64,000 nucleotides of DNA from Micromonospora citrea (lineage in GTDB: Bacteria > Actinomycetota > Actinomycetes > Mycobacteriales > Micromonosporaceae). Under the pieces are notes generated by a model that ran no database searches, was not told where the DNA came from, and worked only from the letters and a program-made list of their open reading frames with translations. Made by a program: the position numbers and the translations under genes. This document shows, one piece after another, positions 54,179 to 62,456 of the stretch (position 1 is its first letter; the number at the start of each line of letters is the position of its first letter). The DNA lies in assembly GCF_900090315.1 (NCBI RefSeq), contig NZ_FMHZ01000002.1:620001-684000 (forward strand). Direction: 5' to 3'.

Positions 54179-54556
54179 TCATGGCGGCCCGTCGAAAAAG
54201 CGGGCGCGGGGCGCGCCGATTGACGACTCCTGCCGGCGGGACAGGCGGGTGCGGCGGCGTTTGAACGGGGTCCAGACGGTGCCGCGGTCGCCTTGGACGG
54301 CGGTGAGGTCGTCGGCGCAGGCGGCCAGCAGGTCGACGGCGTCGCGCAGGTCGCGCCACACGGTGACCACCGACACCTCGAAGCCGGCGGCCAGCCGGGT
54401 GCGGGTGTCGCCGTTGCGCAGGTGGGCCACGGCCATCAGCGCCCGCCGCTGCGCAGGCAGCCTCCGCCAGCGGGCGCCGAGCGCACGTCGGCGGTCGCGG
54501 ATCAGCTCGGTCAGGCGGGTGAGACTGGGCGTGGACGGCGGGACAGGTCAGCAACG
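54179..54556 (-). pseudogene. IS5-family transposase remnant, internally deleted
   Basis: The frame encodes the start of an IS5-type (DDE_Tnp_4-like) transposase: LTRLTELIRDRRRALGARWR and AHLRNGDTRTRLAAGFEVSV with the helix-turn-helix VTVWRDLRDAVDLLAAC. It then jumps to FKRRRTRLSRRQESS, which resembles the far C-terminal part of such enzymes. The DDE catalytic core between them is absent, and no normal start codon follows the upstream stop. It marks an old insertion next to the A/T-richer patch. Confidence 0.65.
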
Positions 54557-54613
54557 AAGCTCCCCTGCCGGGCAGCGCGTCTTGGTCGACTGCTGTCCTG
54601 CCGGGAGCTTCGT
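54554..54613. repeat. Inverted repeat beside the transposase remnant
   Basis: ACGAAGCTCCC (54554-54564) and GGGAGCTTCGT (54603-54613) are perfect 11-base arms separated by 38 bases; similarity extends beyond them in imperfect form. It may be the remains of insertion-sequence ends or a hairpin. Confidence 0.5.
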
Positions 54614-54871
54614 CCGCACTATCTGGAGCAGCGACACACCACTGAGCGCCTGCTCAGGAACCCTTGATCACGAGGAAAATGGCCCATTGACCGACACCGC
54701 TGCTGGGAACACCTTCACCGAGTTACGAGGCGTCCTTTAGATTTGTTCACGAGAGCCCACCAAAAAACCCTGGTCAAGCCATGTTTATCGATCCGTTACC
54801 AAGGGCGGACTCCGCAGGAACTGCGGCACCCTTACGGTCCATCTATAACTACTGCAGATACGGAGTGATTC
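54614..54871. other. A/T-richer intergenic stretch upstream of the secreted SH3-like gene
   Basis: These bases are visibly poorer in G+C than the window as a whole, with runs such as CCAAAAAACC and TTTAGATTTGTT. They must hold the promoter for the small secreted protein at 54872. No coding frame is convincing. Confidence 0.5.
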
Positions 54872-55273
54872 ATGAAAAAAGCAGCGAAGAAGCGACTCGC
54901 AGCGGCGGGGGGAGCACTCGCACTCGCGTTTGCCGGCATCCTTCCCGTCGCGGTACCGGCATCTGCGGCGGTCGAACCCATTCCGAGCGCGACGGTGGAT
55001 GGGAGAGACGCCGAAACGATGGACTTCGGAACCATGGCGTCATGTGCGAACTGGACGCCGCACATGAGGCGAGTCATCGTCGGCAGCGCGAAGGTGCACA
55101 GCAGCTACTACGGGTCATCCCCTGTGGTAGCCACATGGAAGTCCAAGACGCTTTTCCGCATCGACAAGCGCTGCGTGAACAATCACGGAAACGTGTGGTG
55201 GCACTCGGACTGCTGCACTGGCGTTAAGGGCTGGATCTGGAACGACTACACGGAGTTCGCCCACTACAACTGA
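54872..55273 (+). CDS. Small secreted Cys-containing SH3-like protein
   Basis: A 133-residue exported protein. The signal peptide is MKKAAKKRLAAAGGALALAF with cleavage likely after VPASA. The mature 95-100 residues hold four cysteines (SCANW, KRCVNN, SDCCTG), and the end TGVKGWIWNDYTEF resembles the last strands of a bacterial SH3 domain. GGAG lies before the ATG. Codon use is less GC-biased than its neighbours and it lies beside a transposase remnant, so recent transfer is plausible. It may bind cell wall or act as a secreted toxin or inhibitor; no function is established. Confidence 0.75.
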   Translation: MKKAAKKRLAAAGGALALAFAGILPVAVPASAAVEPIPSATVDGRDAETMDFGTMASCANWTPHMRRVIVGSAKVHSSYYGSSPVVATWKSKTLFRIDKRCVNNHGNVWWHSDCCTGVKGWIWNDYTEFAHYN

Positions 55274-55902
55274 CAGGGCTCCCCCCACTGCCGTTGGTCG
55301 CTGCGAACAGAGCGCCTTGAGTTTTGCGCAGCTACCAGCGCGGTGATTGAGCAACGGCACAACCAGTCACATAGCGACCATCTTCGCGCCTCTGAGGTGA
55401 ACTGGCCAGGGCGACAAGGTGTATGCCCGACCAGGCATACGACCTTGTCGCCCTGACCCCTTGGGCGTCGACCCCTTCGATCTTCGCCCCACAGTCAATT
55501 CTTGAAGGGCACACAACCCGAGCTCGGCAGTCGCGCTGAGCGCCTCTCGCCGTGGGTCTGGCTGGTCGGATCGTGATGCGGGGCGAGGATGGCCTCGATG
55601 ATCGCGGTGGCCCGTCGGGGGCTGCAGCGACACTCACCATCCAGGCCGAGCGGCGCGGTCGCCCGGCAAGGCGCGGCCGCATTGCCGCGAGCCGGGGCTA
55701 GGCGGGCTTCCGGGTGACCGCCTCCGAGGGCCGTTGAGCAGATCGAGTAAACCGGACATCTGCTCCATGGGGGCGCTAAAGACGGATACCATGTCAAGAC
55801 GGATGAATGGCCGATAGTATCCGCTGTGAGCGCGATTGACAGGTGGATGCTGCCCCGACGGCGTTCCGCATCCCGACCATCCGATCCACGCAGGGGCGAA
55901 CC
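55274..55902. other. Long non-coding stretch with a large hairpin
   Basis: About 630 bases lack a convincing gene. The first half is A/T-richer, continuing the island. The main feature is the hairpin at 55407-55455 (listed separately). The last 150 bases must hold the qcrC promoter, but no clear boxes are seen. Confidence 0.5.
55407..55455. terminator. Very long near-perfect hairpin
   Basis: The arms are 55407-55427 and 55434-55455: CAGGGCGACAAGGT plus GTATGCC on the left, GGCATAC plus ACCTTGTCGCCCTG on the right. All 21 pairs match, with one bulged G at 55441 and a 6-base loop. It lies 134 bases past the secreted SH3-like gene. It could be a terminator, but it is longer than needed and lacks a T-run, so it may be a structured RNA element or transposon relic. 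Confidence 0.6.
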
Positions 55903-56751
55903 ATGGCCAACGACCATCACCGTCGTCGCCCGCAGTCTCGCCTCCGCCCGGTTCGCTGGCGGCCTACACCGGTCACCCTTCGGACTCGTCGGCGTGTCGG
56001 CGCGGGCGTGCGACTCGTCGTCGCACTGATGCTGGCGGGCGGAACATACGCCGCCTTCGCACCCAGCGTCCGCGCGGACGAGACCCCACGGTTCAGCGGC
56101 GCCGCGGCCGAGGGCGAGGCCCTGTTCGACCTCGGCTGCGTCACCTGTCACGGCAACAACGCCCAGGGGGTGCAGGGTCGCGGCCCGAGTCTCGTCGGCG
56201 TCGGCGCGGCGTCGGTGGAGTTCCAGGTCGGCACCGGCCGAATGCCGCTGGCACGCCAGGAGGCGCAGGCCATGCGCAAGCCGCAGCTCTACACCGACGA
56301 ACAGGTCCGCCAGTTGGCCGCCTACATTCAGGAACTCGGCGGCGGACCGGTCGTGCCGGACTCCGTCGGAGGCGCGATCCCCGACGCCGATCTGGTACGC
56401 GGCGGTGAACTGTTCCGAATCAACTGCTCGCAGTGCCATGCGTTCGGCGGCGGTGGGGGCGCGTTGTCCTCCGGAAAGTACGCCCCCAGCCTGTATCCCG
56501 CCACCGATCGGATCATCTACGCGGCCATGCTCAGCGGCCCGCAGAACATGCCGGTCTTCGGCGACAGCGCGCTCACCCCTGAGCAGAAGGCCGACGTCAT
56601 CGCCTACATCCAGCAGGTCGTACAGGACGACCGCGACCCGGGCGGGTTCAATCTCGGCCGCTACGGCCCGTCCACCGAGGGCCTCACGGTCTTCCTGGTC
56701 GGCATCGTCGCATTGGTCATCGCCAGCTTGTGGATCGCAGGAAAGTCGTGA
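55903..56751 (+). CDS. qcrC: Cytochrome bc1 diheme cytochrome c subunit
   Basis: A 282-residue membrane-anchored diheme cytochrome c of the actinobacterial bcc complex. A basic N-terminus and one hydrophobic segment (VVALMLAGGTYAAFAPSV) precede two heme motifs, CVTCH (79-83) and CSQCH (175-179), with methionine ligands in GTGRMPL and QNMPVF. A C-terminal anchor EGLTVFLVGIVALVIASLWI follows. ATG 55903 is preferred over the GTG at 55843. It overlaps the Rieske gene (GTGA). The normal upstream cytochrome oxidase subunit III gene is absent here. Confidence 0.92.
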   Translation: MANDHHRRRPQSRLRPVRWRPTPVTLRTRRRVGAGVRLVVALMLAGGTYAAFAPSVRADETPRFSGAAAEGEALFDLGCVTCHGNNAQGVQGRGPSLVGVGAASVEFQVGTGRMPLARQEAQAMRKPQLYTDEQVRQLAAYIQELGGGPVVPDSVGGAIPDADLVRGGELFRINCSQCHAFGGGGGALSSGKYAPSLYPATDRIIYAAMLSGPQNMPVFGDSALTPEQKADVIAYIQQVVQDDRDPGGFNLGRYGPSTEGLTVFLVGIVALVIASLWIAGKS

Positions 56752-57836
56752 GCGAGCACCTGACACGGCAGGGCCGGGGGCCGGTCGAGGTGACCGGTCG
56801 GAACCTGTCCCGCTTCGAGGTGGTACGCGAAGGTGCACGCCGCGACGACATCGAGATAGTCCACTACGAGCCGCAGGTCGCACCCGGCTCCCGGGCCGAG
56901 CAGCGGCTGAGCAGGACGGTGGCCGCCCTGTTCCTGCTCGCCGGGCTCGCGGGCACGGCGTTCCTGGTCGTCTACATCTGGTGGCCGTGGCGGTACCGCC
57001 TCCGCGGCGACATCGAGGAGCTCTACACCCCGCTGCTCGGCGCGACCGCGGGCATCGCCATGCTCGGTATCGGCTTCGGCATCCTGGTGTGGGGCAAGAA
57101 GCTGCTGCCCAAGGAGATATCGATCCAGGACCGGCACGAGGGGGCCGTCTCCCCCGACGAGCAGAGGATCACCGGCCAGACGATGCTGCACATGGTCGAC
57201 GAACTGGGCGTCCGGCGCCGCCCCCTGCTCGGGGTCTCCCTCCTGGCCGGGCTGGCTCCGGTCGGCGCTGCCGTCGCCGCGCCACTGGTCGGTGGGCTGA
57301 TCAAGGATCCGCACGACGGCCGGGAACTGTTCACCACGGGGTTCGCGCCCGCCGACGACAACGGCGCGGTCACCCGCGTCCGGCTCGTACGCGAGGACGG
57401 TCGACCGGTGCGGCCCTCGTTCCTGCTGCCCGGCGGGCAGCTCACCGTGTTTCCCGGGATCCCCCACGGTGTCAGCAACCAGTACGCCGATTCGGTCACC
57501 CTGCTCATCCACCTGCGCGCCGCAGACGCCCTGACCGCACGGGAGAACAACCGTGACATCGGTCGGGTGGACTGGATGTGGGGCAACTACATCGCCTACT
57601 CCAAGATCTGCACGCACGCCGGCTGTCCCGCCAGCCTCTACGAGCAGCAGACCAACCGGCTGCTCTGCCCGTGCCACCAGTCGCAGTTCCTCGTCACCGA
57701 CAACGCCAAGCCCATCTTCGGCCCCGCCAGCCGCCGCCTGCCCCAACTGCCCATCGAGGTCGACGACGAAGGGTTCTTCGTCGCCACCTCCGACTACCAG
57801 GAGCCGATCGGCCCGGACTTCTGGGAACGCCCCTGA
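56748..57836 (+). CDS. qcrA: Rieske iron-sulfur subunit of cytochrome bc1
   Basis: A 362-residue actinobacterial QcrA. Three membrane helices are visible (TVAALFLLAGLAGTAFLVVY, TAGIAMLGIGFGILVWGKKL and PLLGVSLLAGLAPVGAAVAA), followed by the Rieske domain with CTHAGC (about 288-293) and CPCHQS (about 307-312), which bind the 2Fe-2S cluster. The GTG start overlaps the qcrC stop. The gene that should follow, qcrB for cytochrome b, is missing, so this pair cannot form a complete complex from this locus alone. Confidence 0.93.
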   Translation: MSEHLTRQGRGPVEVTGRNLSRFEVVREGARRDDIEIVHYEPQVAPGSRAEQRLSRTVAALFLLAGLAGTAFLVVYIWWPWRYRLRGDIEELYTPLLGATAGIAMLGIGFGILVWGKKLLPKEISIQDRHEGAVSPDEQRITGQTMLHMVDELGVRRRPLLGVSLLAGLAPVGAAVAAPLVGGLIKDPHDGRELFTTGFAPADDNGAVTRVRLVREDGRPVRPSFLLPGGQLTVFPGIPHGVSNQYADSVTLLIHLRAADALTARENNRDIGRVDWMWGNYIAYSKICTHAGCPASLYEQQTNRLLCPCHQSQFLVTDNAKPIFGPASRRLPQLPIEVDDEGFFVATSDYQEPIGPDFWERP

Positions 57837-58025
57837 CCCGGCCGCTGTCGGTCCGGCAGACCGTCGCCGTCCCTGCGTCTCGCCCGCGCCGCCTGCCGCC
57901 CCGACCGGGGTCGGGCGGTGTCTTCCCCACCGCCTTCCGCGGGTTCCGCGATGCCGGGGCCTCCGTCAGGCCGGGGCTTCCGTCCGGGCAGGTGTGAACA
58001 AGGCGGTTCGGGGGACTCGTCCCTC

Positions 58026-59267
58026 GTGGCCCGTCGGCAGACCCGCTCCACCCGTACTGCCGCGATCCGCGACAGCTTCTGGCTGATGCCTGCCTGTTTC
58101 GCCGCCTGCTCCCTGCTGCTGGCGATCGCCCTGTCGACCGTGGAGCTGCGTCTCGTCCTGCCGCTGAACAACGTCCTGCCCAGCGGGCCAGCCGGTGCCC
58201 GCGCGCTGCTCTCCGCGATCATCACCGCGATGATCTCTCTCACCGCGCTGGTCTTCTCCATCACCGTGGTCGCCCTGCAGTTGGTCGCCAGCCAGTACTC
58301 TCCCCGGATCCTGCGCACCTTTCTCGAAGACCGCGTCATCCAGGCCGCCCTCGGACTGTTCATCGCGACCTTCCTCTTCGCCATGGTCGTGCTCGCCGCA
58401 CTGCCCGACCGGCCCGGACCACGGGTGCCGGAACTGTCCCTGGCCACCAGTCTGCTGCTCGTCCTGGCAAGCAGCGCCGTCTTCGTGTGGTACCTGCACC
58501 ACGTCACAACGATCATGAGGGTGTCCCACGTCGTCGCCGCCATCGGCGCCCAGACCCGCCGAAGCGTCGACACCCACCACCGCGTCGGCCCCGGCACGAA
58601 TCCCGCCGTCCCGTCCGGCCCTCCGTTCCAGATCGTCGCCGCCGACAGCAGCGGCATGATCACCGACATCGACGTCGACCGGCTCGCCCGTACGGCCGGC
58701 CGTCACCACTGCCTCGTCGTCGTCCTCCCGGCCCCGGGTGACTTCGTCGTAGCGGGTCAGCCGCTCCTGGCGACATATCCCGTCACCGACACCCCGCCGC
58801 GCCCGCTGCCGCCCGGCGTCGCCGCCGCGGCGGTCACCATCGGGCCCGAACGCAGCCCCGGCAGGGACGTCGGCTTCGGCTTCCGGCAACTGGCCGACAT
58901 CGCCGAGCGCGCCCTCTCCCCCGGCGTCAACGACCTCACCACCGCCGTACGCGCCATCCAGGAATCCCACGACCTGCTGCGGCGGCTCGCGACCCGCCCC
59001 GACCAGCCCGAGGCCGTCTTCGACGCCCAGGGACGACTGCGGGCCGTGGCGCCGCGACAGTCGTTCGCCAGTTTCCTGGCCGTCGCCATCGATGACGTTG
59101 CCCACGCCGGACGTGACCAACCCAGAATCGTGGACCTCCTGCGCCGGGTCCTCGACGACCTCGCCGTGGCCGCGGCCGACTACCACCGCCCCGCGATCAG
59201 CCGCCGCCGGAGGCTACTGGACACCAACCCGACCCCAGGTGGAACGAAGCCACCCACCGAGCCGTGA
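58026..59267 (+). CDS. DUF2254 family membrane protein
   Basis: A 413-residue protein with four N-terminal membrane helices (PACFAACSLLLAIALSTVEL, LLSAIITAMISLTALVFSIT, LGLFIATFLFAMVVLAALPD, ATSLLLVLASSAVFVWYLHH) and a soluble C-terminal half. The conserved RLALSPGVNDLTTA-like motif appears as ERALSPGVNDLTTAVRAIQE, typical of DUF2254. Function is unknown. GTG 58026 with a GGGGGA upstream is chosen; a longer frame from 57918 adds low-complexity residues. It occupies the position expected for qcrB. Confidence 0.87.
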   Translation: MARRQTRSTRTAAIRDSFWLMPACFAACSLLLAIALSTVELRLVLPLNNVLPSGPAGARALLSAIITAMISLTALVFSITVVALQLVASQYSPRILRTFLEDRVIQAALGLFIATFLFAMVVLAALPDRPGPRVPELSLATSLLLVLASSAVFVWYLHHVTTIMRVSHVVAAIGAQTRRSVDTHHRVGPGTNPAVPSGPPFQIVAADSSGMITDIDVDRLARTAGRHHCLVVVLPAPGDFVVAGQPLLATYPVTDTPPRPLPPGVAAAAVTIGPERSPGRDVGFGFRQLADIAERALSPGVNDLTTAVRAIQESHDLLRRLATRPDQPEAVFDAQGRLRAVAPRQSFASFLAVAIDDVAHAGRDQPRIVDLLRRVLDDLAVAAADYHRPAISRRRRLLDTNPTPGGTKPPTEP

Positions 59268-59280
59268 ATCCGTGCGCCGA

Positions 59281-59318
59281 CGCGGGTCGGCCGGCCGTCC
59301 CGCGCCGACCGACCCGCG
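59281..59318. terminator. Hairpin between convergent DUF2254 and htpG genes
   Basis: CGCGGGTCGG (59281-59290) pairs with CCGACCCGCG (59309-59318) around an 18-base loop that itself is GC-rich. It lies between stops at 59267 and 59325. Confidence 0.6.
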
Positions 59319-59324
59319 GGAGCG

Positions 59325-61238
59325 CTAGAGGGTACGCGCGAGACGGTCGGCGAGGATGCGGGTGAACCGGGACGGGTCGGCCAGCTCCCCGCCCTCGGCG
59401 AGCAGCGCCATGCCGTACAGCAGCTCGGCGGTCTCCTTCAGCGACTCCTCGGCGCCGCCCTGCTCGTGGGCCTTGCGCAGCCCGGTGACGAGCGGGTGCC
59501 CCGGGTTGAGCTCCAGGATCCGCTTGACCGACGGCACCTCGTGCCCCATCGCCCGGTACATCTTCTCCAGCGTCGGGGTGATGTCGTGGGCGTCGCCGAC
59601 GACGCAGGCCGGCGACGTGGTCAGCCGGGAGGAGAGCCGGACCTCCTTGACCGAGTCGGCGAGCGTGGTGCCCATCCAGGTGAGCAGGTCGGCGAAGTCC
59701 TTGCGCTGCTGCTCGCGCTCGGCCTCGGCCGCCTTCTTCTCCTCCTCGGTGTCCAGGTCGACCTGGCCCTTGGCGATCGAACGCAGCGTCCTGCCCTCGT
59801 ACTCGCCGACGCGCTCGACCCACACCTCGTCGACCGGGTCGGTGAGCAGCAGCACCTCGTAGCCCTTGGCGCGGAACGCCTCCATGTGCGGCGAATTCTC
59901 GATCATGGAGCGGGACTCGCCGGTGGCGTAGTAGATGTCGCTCTGCCCGTCCTTCATCCGGCCGACGTAGCCGGCGAGGTCGGTCGGCTCGGCCGGGTCG
60001 TGGGTCGAGGCCACGGAGAGGATCTCCAGGAGGGTGTCCCGGTTCTCCGTGTCGTCGATCAGGCCCTCCTTGACCGCGGCGCCGAACTCGGTCCAGAACG
60101 TCCGGTAGCGCTCGGCGTGGTTGGCCTTCATGTCCTTGACGGTGGCCAGGATCTTCTTGACCAGCCGGCGGCGGACGACCTGGATCTGCCGGTCCTGCTG
60201 GAGGATCTCCCGGCTGATGTTCAGCGACAGGTCGTGCGCGTCGACGACGCCCTTGACGAAGCGCAGGTAGTTGGGCATGAGCGCTTCGCAGTCGTCCATG
60301 ATGAAGACGCGCTTGACGTAGAGCTGCACGCCGCGGCGGCCCTGCGGGGCGAACAGGTCCAGCGGCGCGTGCGACGGGATGAACAGCAGGGCCTCGTACT
60401 CGAAGGTGCCCTCGCCCTTCATGTGCACGATGTCCAGCGGGTCGGCCCAGTCGTGGCTGACGTGCTTGTAGAACTCCTTGTACTCGGCCTCGTCGACCTC
60501 GTCGCGGGGCCGCGCCCAGAGCGCCTTCATCGAGTTCAGCGTCTGGGTCTCGGTGGTGGTCGCGTCGCCCTCGCCCGGACGCTCGACGGTCATCCGGATC
60601 GGCCAGGCGATGAAGTCGGAGTAGCGCTTGACGATCTCCCGGATCGTCCACTCGGCGGTGTAGTCGTGCAGGTTGTCCTCGGCGTCGGCCGGCTTGAGGT
60701 GCAGGGTCACCGACGTGCCCTGCGCCGCCTCGTCGACCGGCTCGACCGAGTAGGTGCCCTCGCCGGCCGACTCCCAGCGGGTGCCGCCGGTCTCCCCCGC
60801 CCGCCGGGTCACCAGCTCGACCCGGTCGGCGACCATGAACGCCGCGTAGAAGCCGACGCCGAACTGGCCGATCAGCTCCTGCCGCGCCCCGGCGTCGGCG
60901 GACTCGCGCAGCTTGCGCAGCAGCTCCGCCGTACCCGACTTGGCGATCGTGCCGATCACCTGGACGACCTCGTCGCGCGACATGCCGATGCCGTTGTCCC
61001 GGACGGTCAGCGTGCGTGCCGCCTTGTCGACCTCGATCTCGATGTGCAGGTCGGAGGTGTCGACCTCCAGGTCCTTGTCGACCATCGACGCCAGGCGCAG
61101 CTTGTCCAGCGCGTCGGACGCGTTCGAGATCAGTTCGCGCAGGAAGACGTCCTTGTTCGAATAGATCGAGTGGACCATCAGCTGGAGCAGCTGACGCGCC
61201 TCGGCCTGGAACTCCAACGTCTCGGCCCGGTTGCTCAC
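59325..61238 (-). CDS. htpG: Chaperone protein HtpG (Hsp90)
   Basis: A 637-residue Hsp90-family chaperone. The GHKL ATPase motifs are FLRELISNASDALDKLR, VRDNGIGMSRDEVVQVIGTI, IGQFGVGFYAAFMVAD and GTSVTLHL. The middle domain contains LYVKRVFIMDDCEALMPNYL and LNISREILQQD. The C-terminal dimerisation region ends LADRLARTL. GTG 61238 is preferred over ATG 61253 because AAGGGA stands at the right distance for the GTG while the ATG has no site. It appears monocistronic. Confidence 0.96.
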   Translation of the reverse strand: MSNRAETLEFQAEARQLLQLMVHSIYSNKDVFLRELISNASDALDKLRLASMVDKDLEVDTSDLHIEIEVDKAARTLTVRDNGIGMSRDEVVQVIGTIAKSGTAELLRKLRESADAGARQELIGQFGVGFYAAFMVADRVELVTRRAGETGGTRWESAGEGTYSVEPVDEAAQGTSVTLHLKPADAEDNLHDYTAEWTIREIVKRYSDFIAWPIRMTVERPGEGDATTTETQTLNSMKALWARPRDEVDEAEYKEFYKHVSHDWADPLDIVHMKGEGTFEYEALLFIPSHAPLDLFAPQGRRGVQLYVKRVFIMDDCEALMPNYLRFVKGVVDAHDLSLNISREILQQDRQIQVVRRRLVKKILATVKDMKANHAERYRTFWTEFGAAVKEGLIDDTENRDTLLEILSVASTHDPAEPTDLAGYVGRMKDGQSDIYYATGESRSMIENSPHMEAFRAKGYEVLLLTDPVDEVWVERVGEYEGRTLRSIAKGQVDLDTEEEKKAAEAEREQQRKDFADLLTWMGTTLADSVKEVRLSSRLTTSPACVVGDAHDITPTLEKMYRAMGHEVPSVKRILELNPGHPLVTGLRKAHEQGGAEESLKETAELLYGMALLAEGGELADPSRFTRILADRLARTL

Positions 61239-61480
61239 ACCGTGTCCCTTCATCCTCGAAAGCCCACCAGAGAGGTTCGCGGAAAGGATACGAGTCGTCG
61301 CTCGCCGCGAGACGGCGACCGCCCGACCGGGCGTCACAGGCAGACCCGGCCGCTGACCCGGAAGAGTCGGGACACCGGGTCGTCCCCACGTCCGCCAGAT
61401 GGACGGCGCCAACCGTGGCACCCCGCGACGGCTGCGGCGGTCGCTTCGTCCCCTGGCGAAGATGGCCTATATGTTGGTTC

Positions 61481-61966
61481 ATGGCCCCGAACGAGTCCGC
61501 TGGGTTTCTCCGCGAGGGATACCGGGACACCCCCGTCGCCACGATCCTGACGATCGTCGGCGCGCTGGTGGCGATCGCCGGTCCCGTACTGGACATCGCG
61601 GTCAATCCAGCAACACTGAGCGAGGAGGATCCGTCGGAGTGGGCCCTGGCGGTCCTCTTCACCGGGATCGCGCTGGCGTTCGTCGGCTCCCTGGTCGCCG
61701 CGTCGGGCAACAAGCGCCAGACCGCCCGCATCACGGCGAAGATCGACGAGGCGCTGCACCCACCGTCGACATCCGTCCCGTCGGCCGAGCAACCACACCT
61801 GCCCCCACCGGGGATGTCGCCGCCGCACGATCGCGTCGTCTCGCAGCTCAACGACATCGTCAGAAACGAGCTGCGGCGAATGGAACGACGGGGCCTGCGG
61901 ATGCAGTGGTTCTTCTTCGCCGCGGGGATACCGGTGGGAATCCTGATCAACGTGTTCGTGGGGTAG
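61481..61966 (+). CDS. Hypothetical membrane protein
   Basis: A 161-residue protein with two N-terminal membrane helices (TILTIVGALVAIAGPVLDIA and ALAVLFTGIALAFVGSLVAA), a Pro-rich cytosolic linker, an amphipathic stretch DRVVSQLNDIVRNELRRMER and a C-terminal helix WFFFAAGIPVGILINVFVG. No domain is recognised. The ATG at 61481 has no strong ribosome-binding site. It is divergent from htpG. Confidence 0.65.
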   Translation: MAPNESAGFLREGYRDTPVATILTIVGALVAIAGPVLDIAVNPATLSEEDPSEWALAVLFTGIALAFVGSLVAASGNKRQTARITAKIDEALHPPSTSVPSAEQPHLPPPGMSPPHDRVVSQLNDIVRNELRRMERRGLRMQWFFFAAGIPVGILINVFVG

Positions 61967-62096
61967 TTTGCGTCGACCGTGAGTGGTCGCGCGCCTTGCC
62001 GGAGGCCCGTACCGTCGACGGTGGCGTCACCGTGGCCGCCGGGGAGAGCCGAGGGCTGGTGCGACCGCCACATCCGGCGGTCAGTACGGTAGGGAT

Positions 62097-62456
62097 GTGT
62101 CTCTATGGATGGCCGCGATGTGGGGACTGGTCGGCAGCGCGGTGGCCGAGGCGCTCAACCTGTCCGGGATGATGCGCCCCACCACCGAGTCGCAGGGCCG
62201 GTGGCAGTGGCCGTGGCGGGACCGGCGGGACGCCCCGATCGTGGTTTTCGCGGTGCTGCTGCGGACCGTGGCCGGCACCGGGCTCGCCGCCGCGGCCGGG
62301 GCGGGTGGCCTCGCCACCACCGCCTTCGCCAGCTTCACCTTCGGGGTGGCGGCGCCGCTCGTGATCGCCAAGATGTTCGACCAGGTCCGGGTGACCGACC
62401 AGCCGACCGAGGACACGCCCCGCGGACCGGACGGCGAGCACGATGACGCCGCGTGA
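62097..62456 (+). CDS. Small hypothetical membrane protein
   Basis: A 119-residue protein with hydrophobic segments near MAAMWGLVGSAVAEAL, IVVFAVLLRTVAGTGLAAAA and FASFTFGVAAPLVIAKMF and a charged C-terminal tail. No family is recognised. GTG 62097 after AGGG is taken as start; ATG 62106 is an alternative. The next gene begins 14 bases before its stop, so the two are coupled. Confidence 0.6.
   Translation: MSLWMAAMWGLVGSAVAEALNLSGMMRPTTESQGRWQWPWRDRRDAPIVVFAVLLRTVAGTGLAAAAGAGGLATTAFASFTFGVAAPLVIAKMFDQVRVTDQPTEDTPRGPDGEHDDAA

Noticed and set aside
55495..56883. 462-residue leftward frame opposite qcrC
   Set aside because: The opposite strand encodes two exact heme motifs and a normal QcrC, so this frame is a shadow.
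52627..57836. Secondary metabolite cluster around the P450
   Set aside because: No synthase, ligase, ferredoxin or tailoring genes accompany it within the window.
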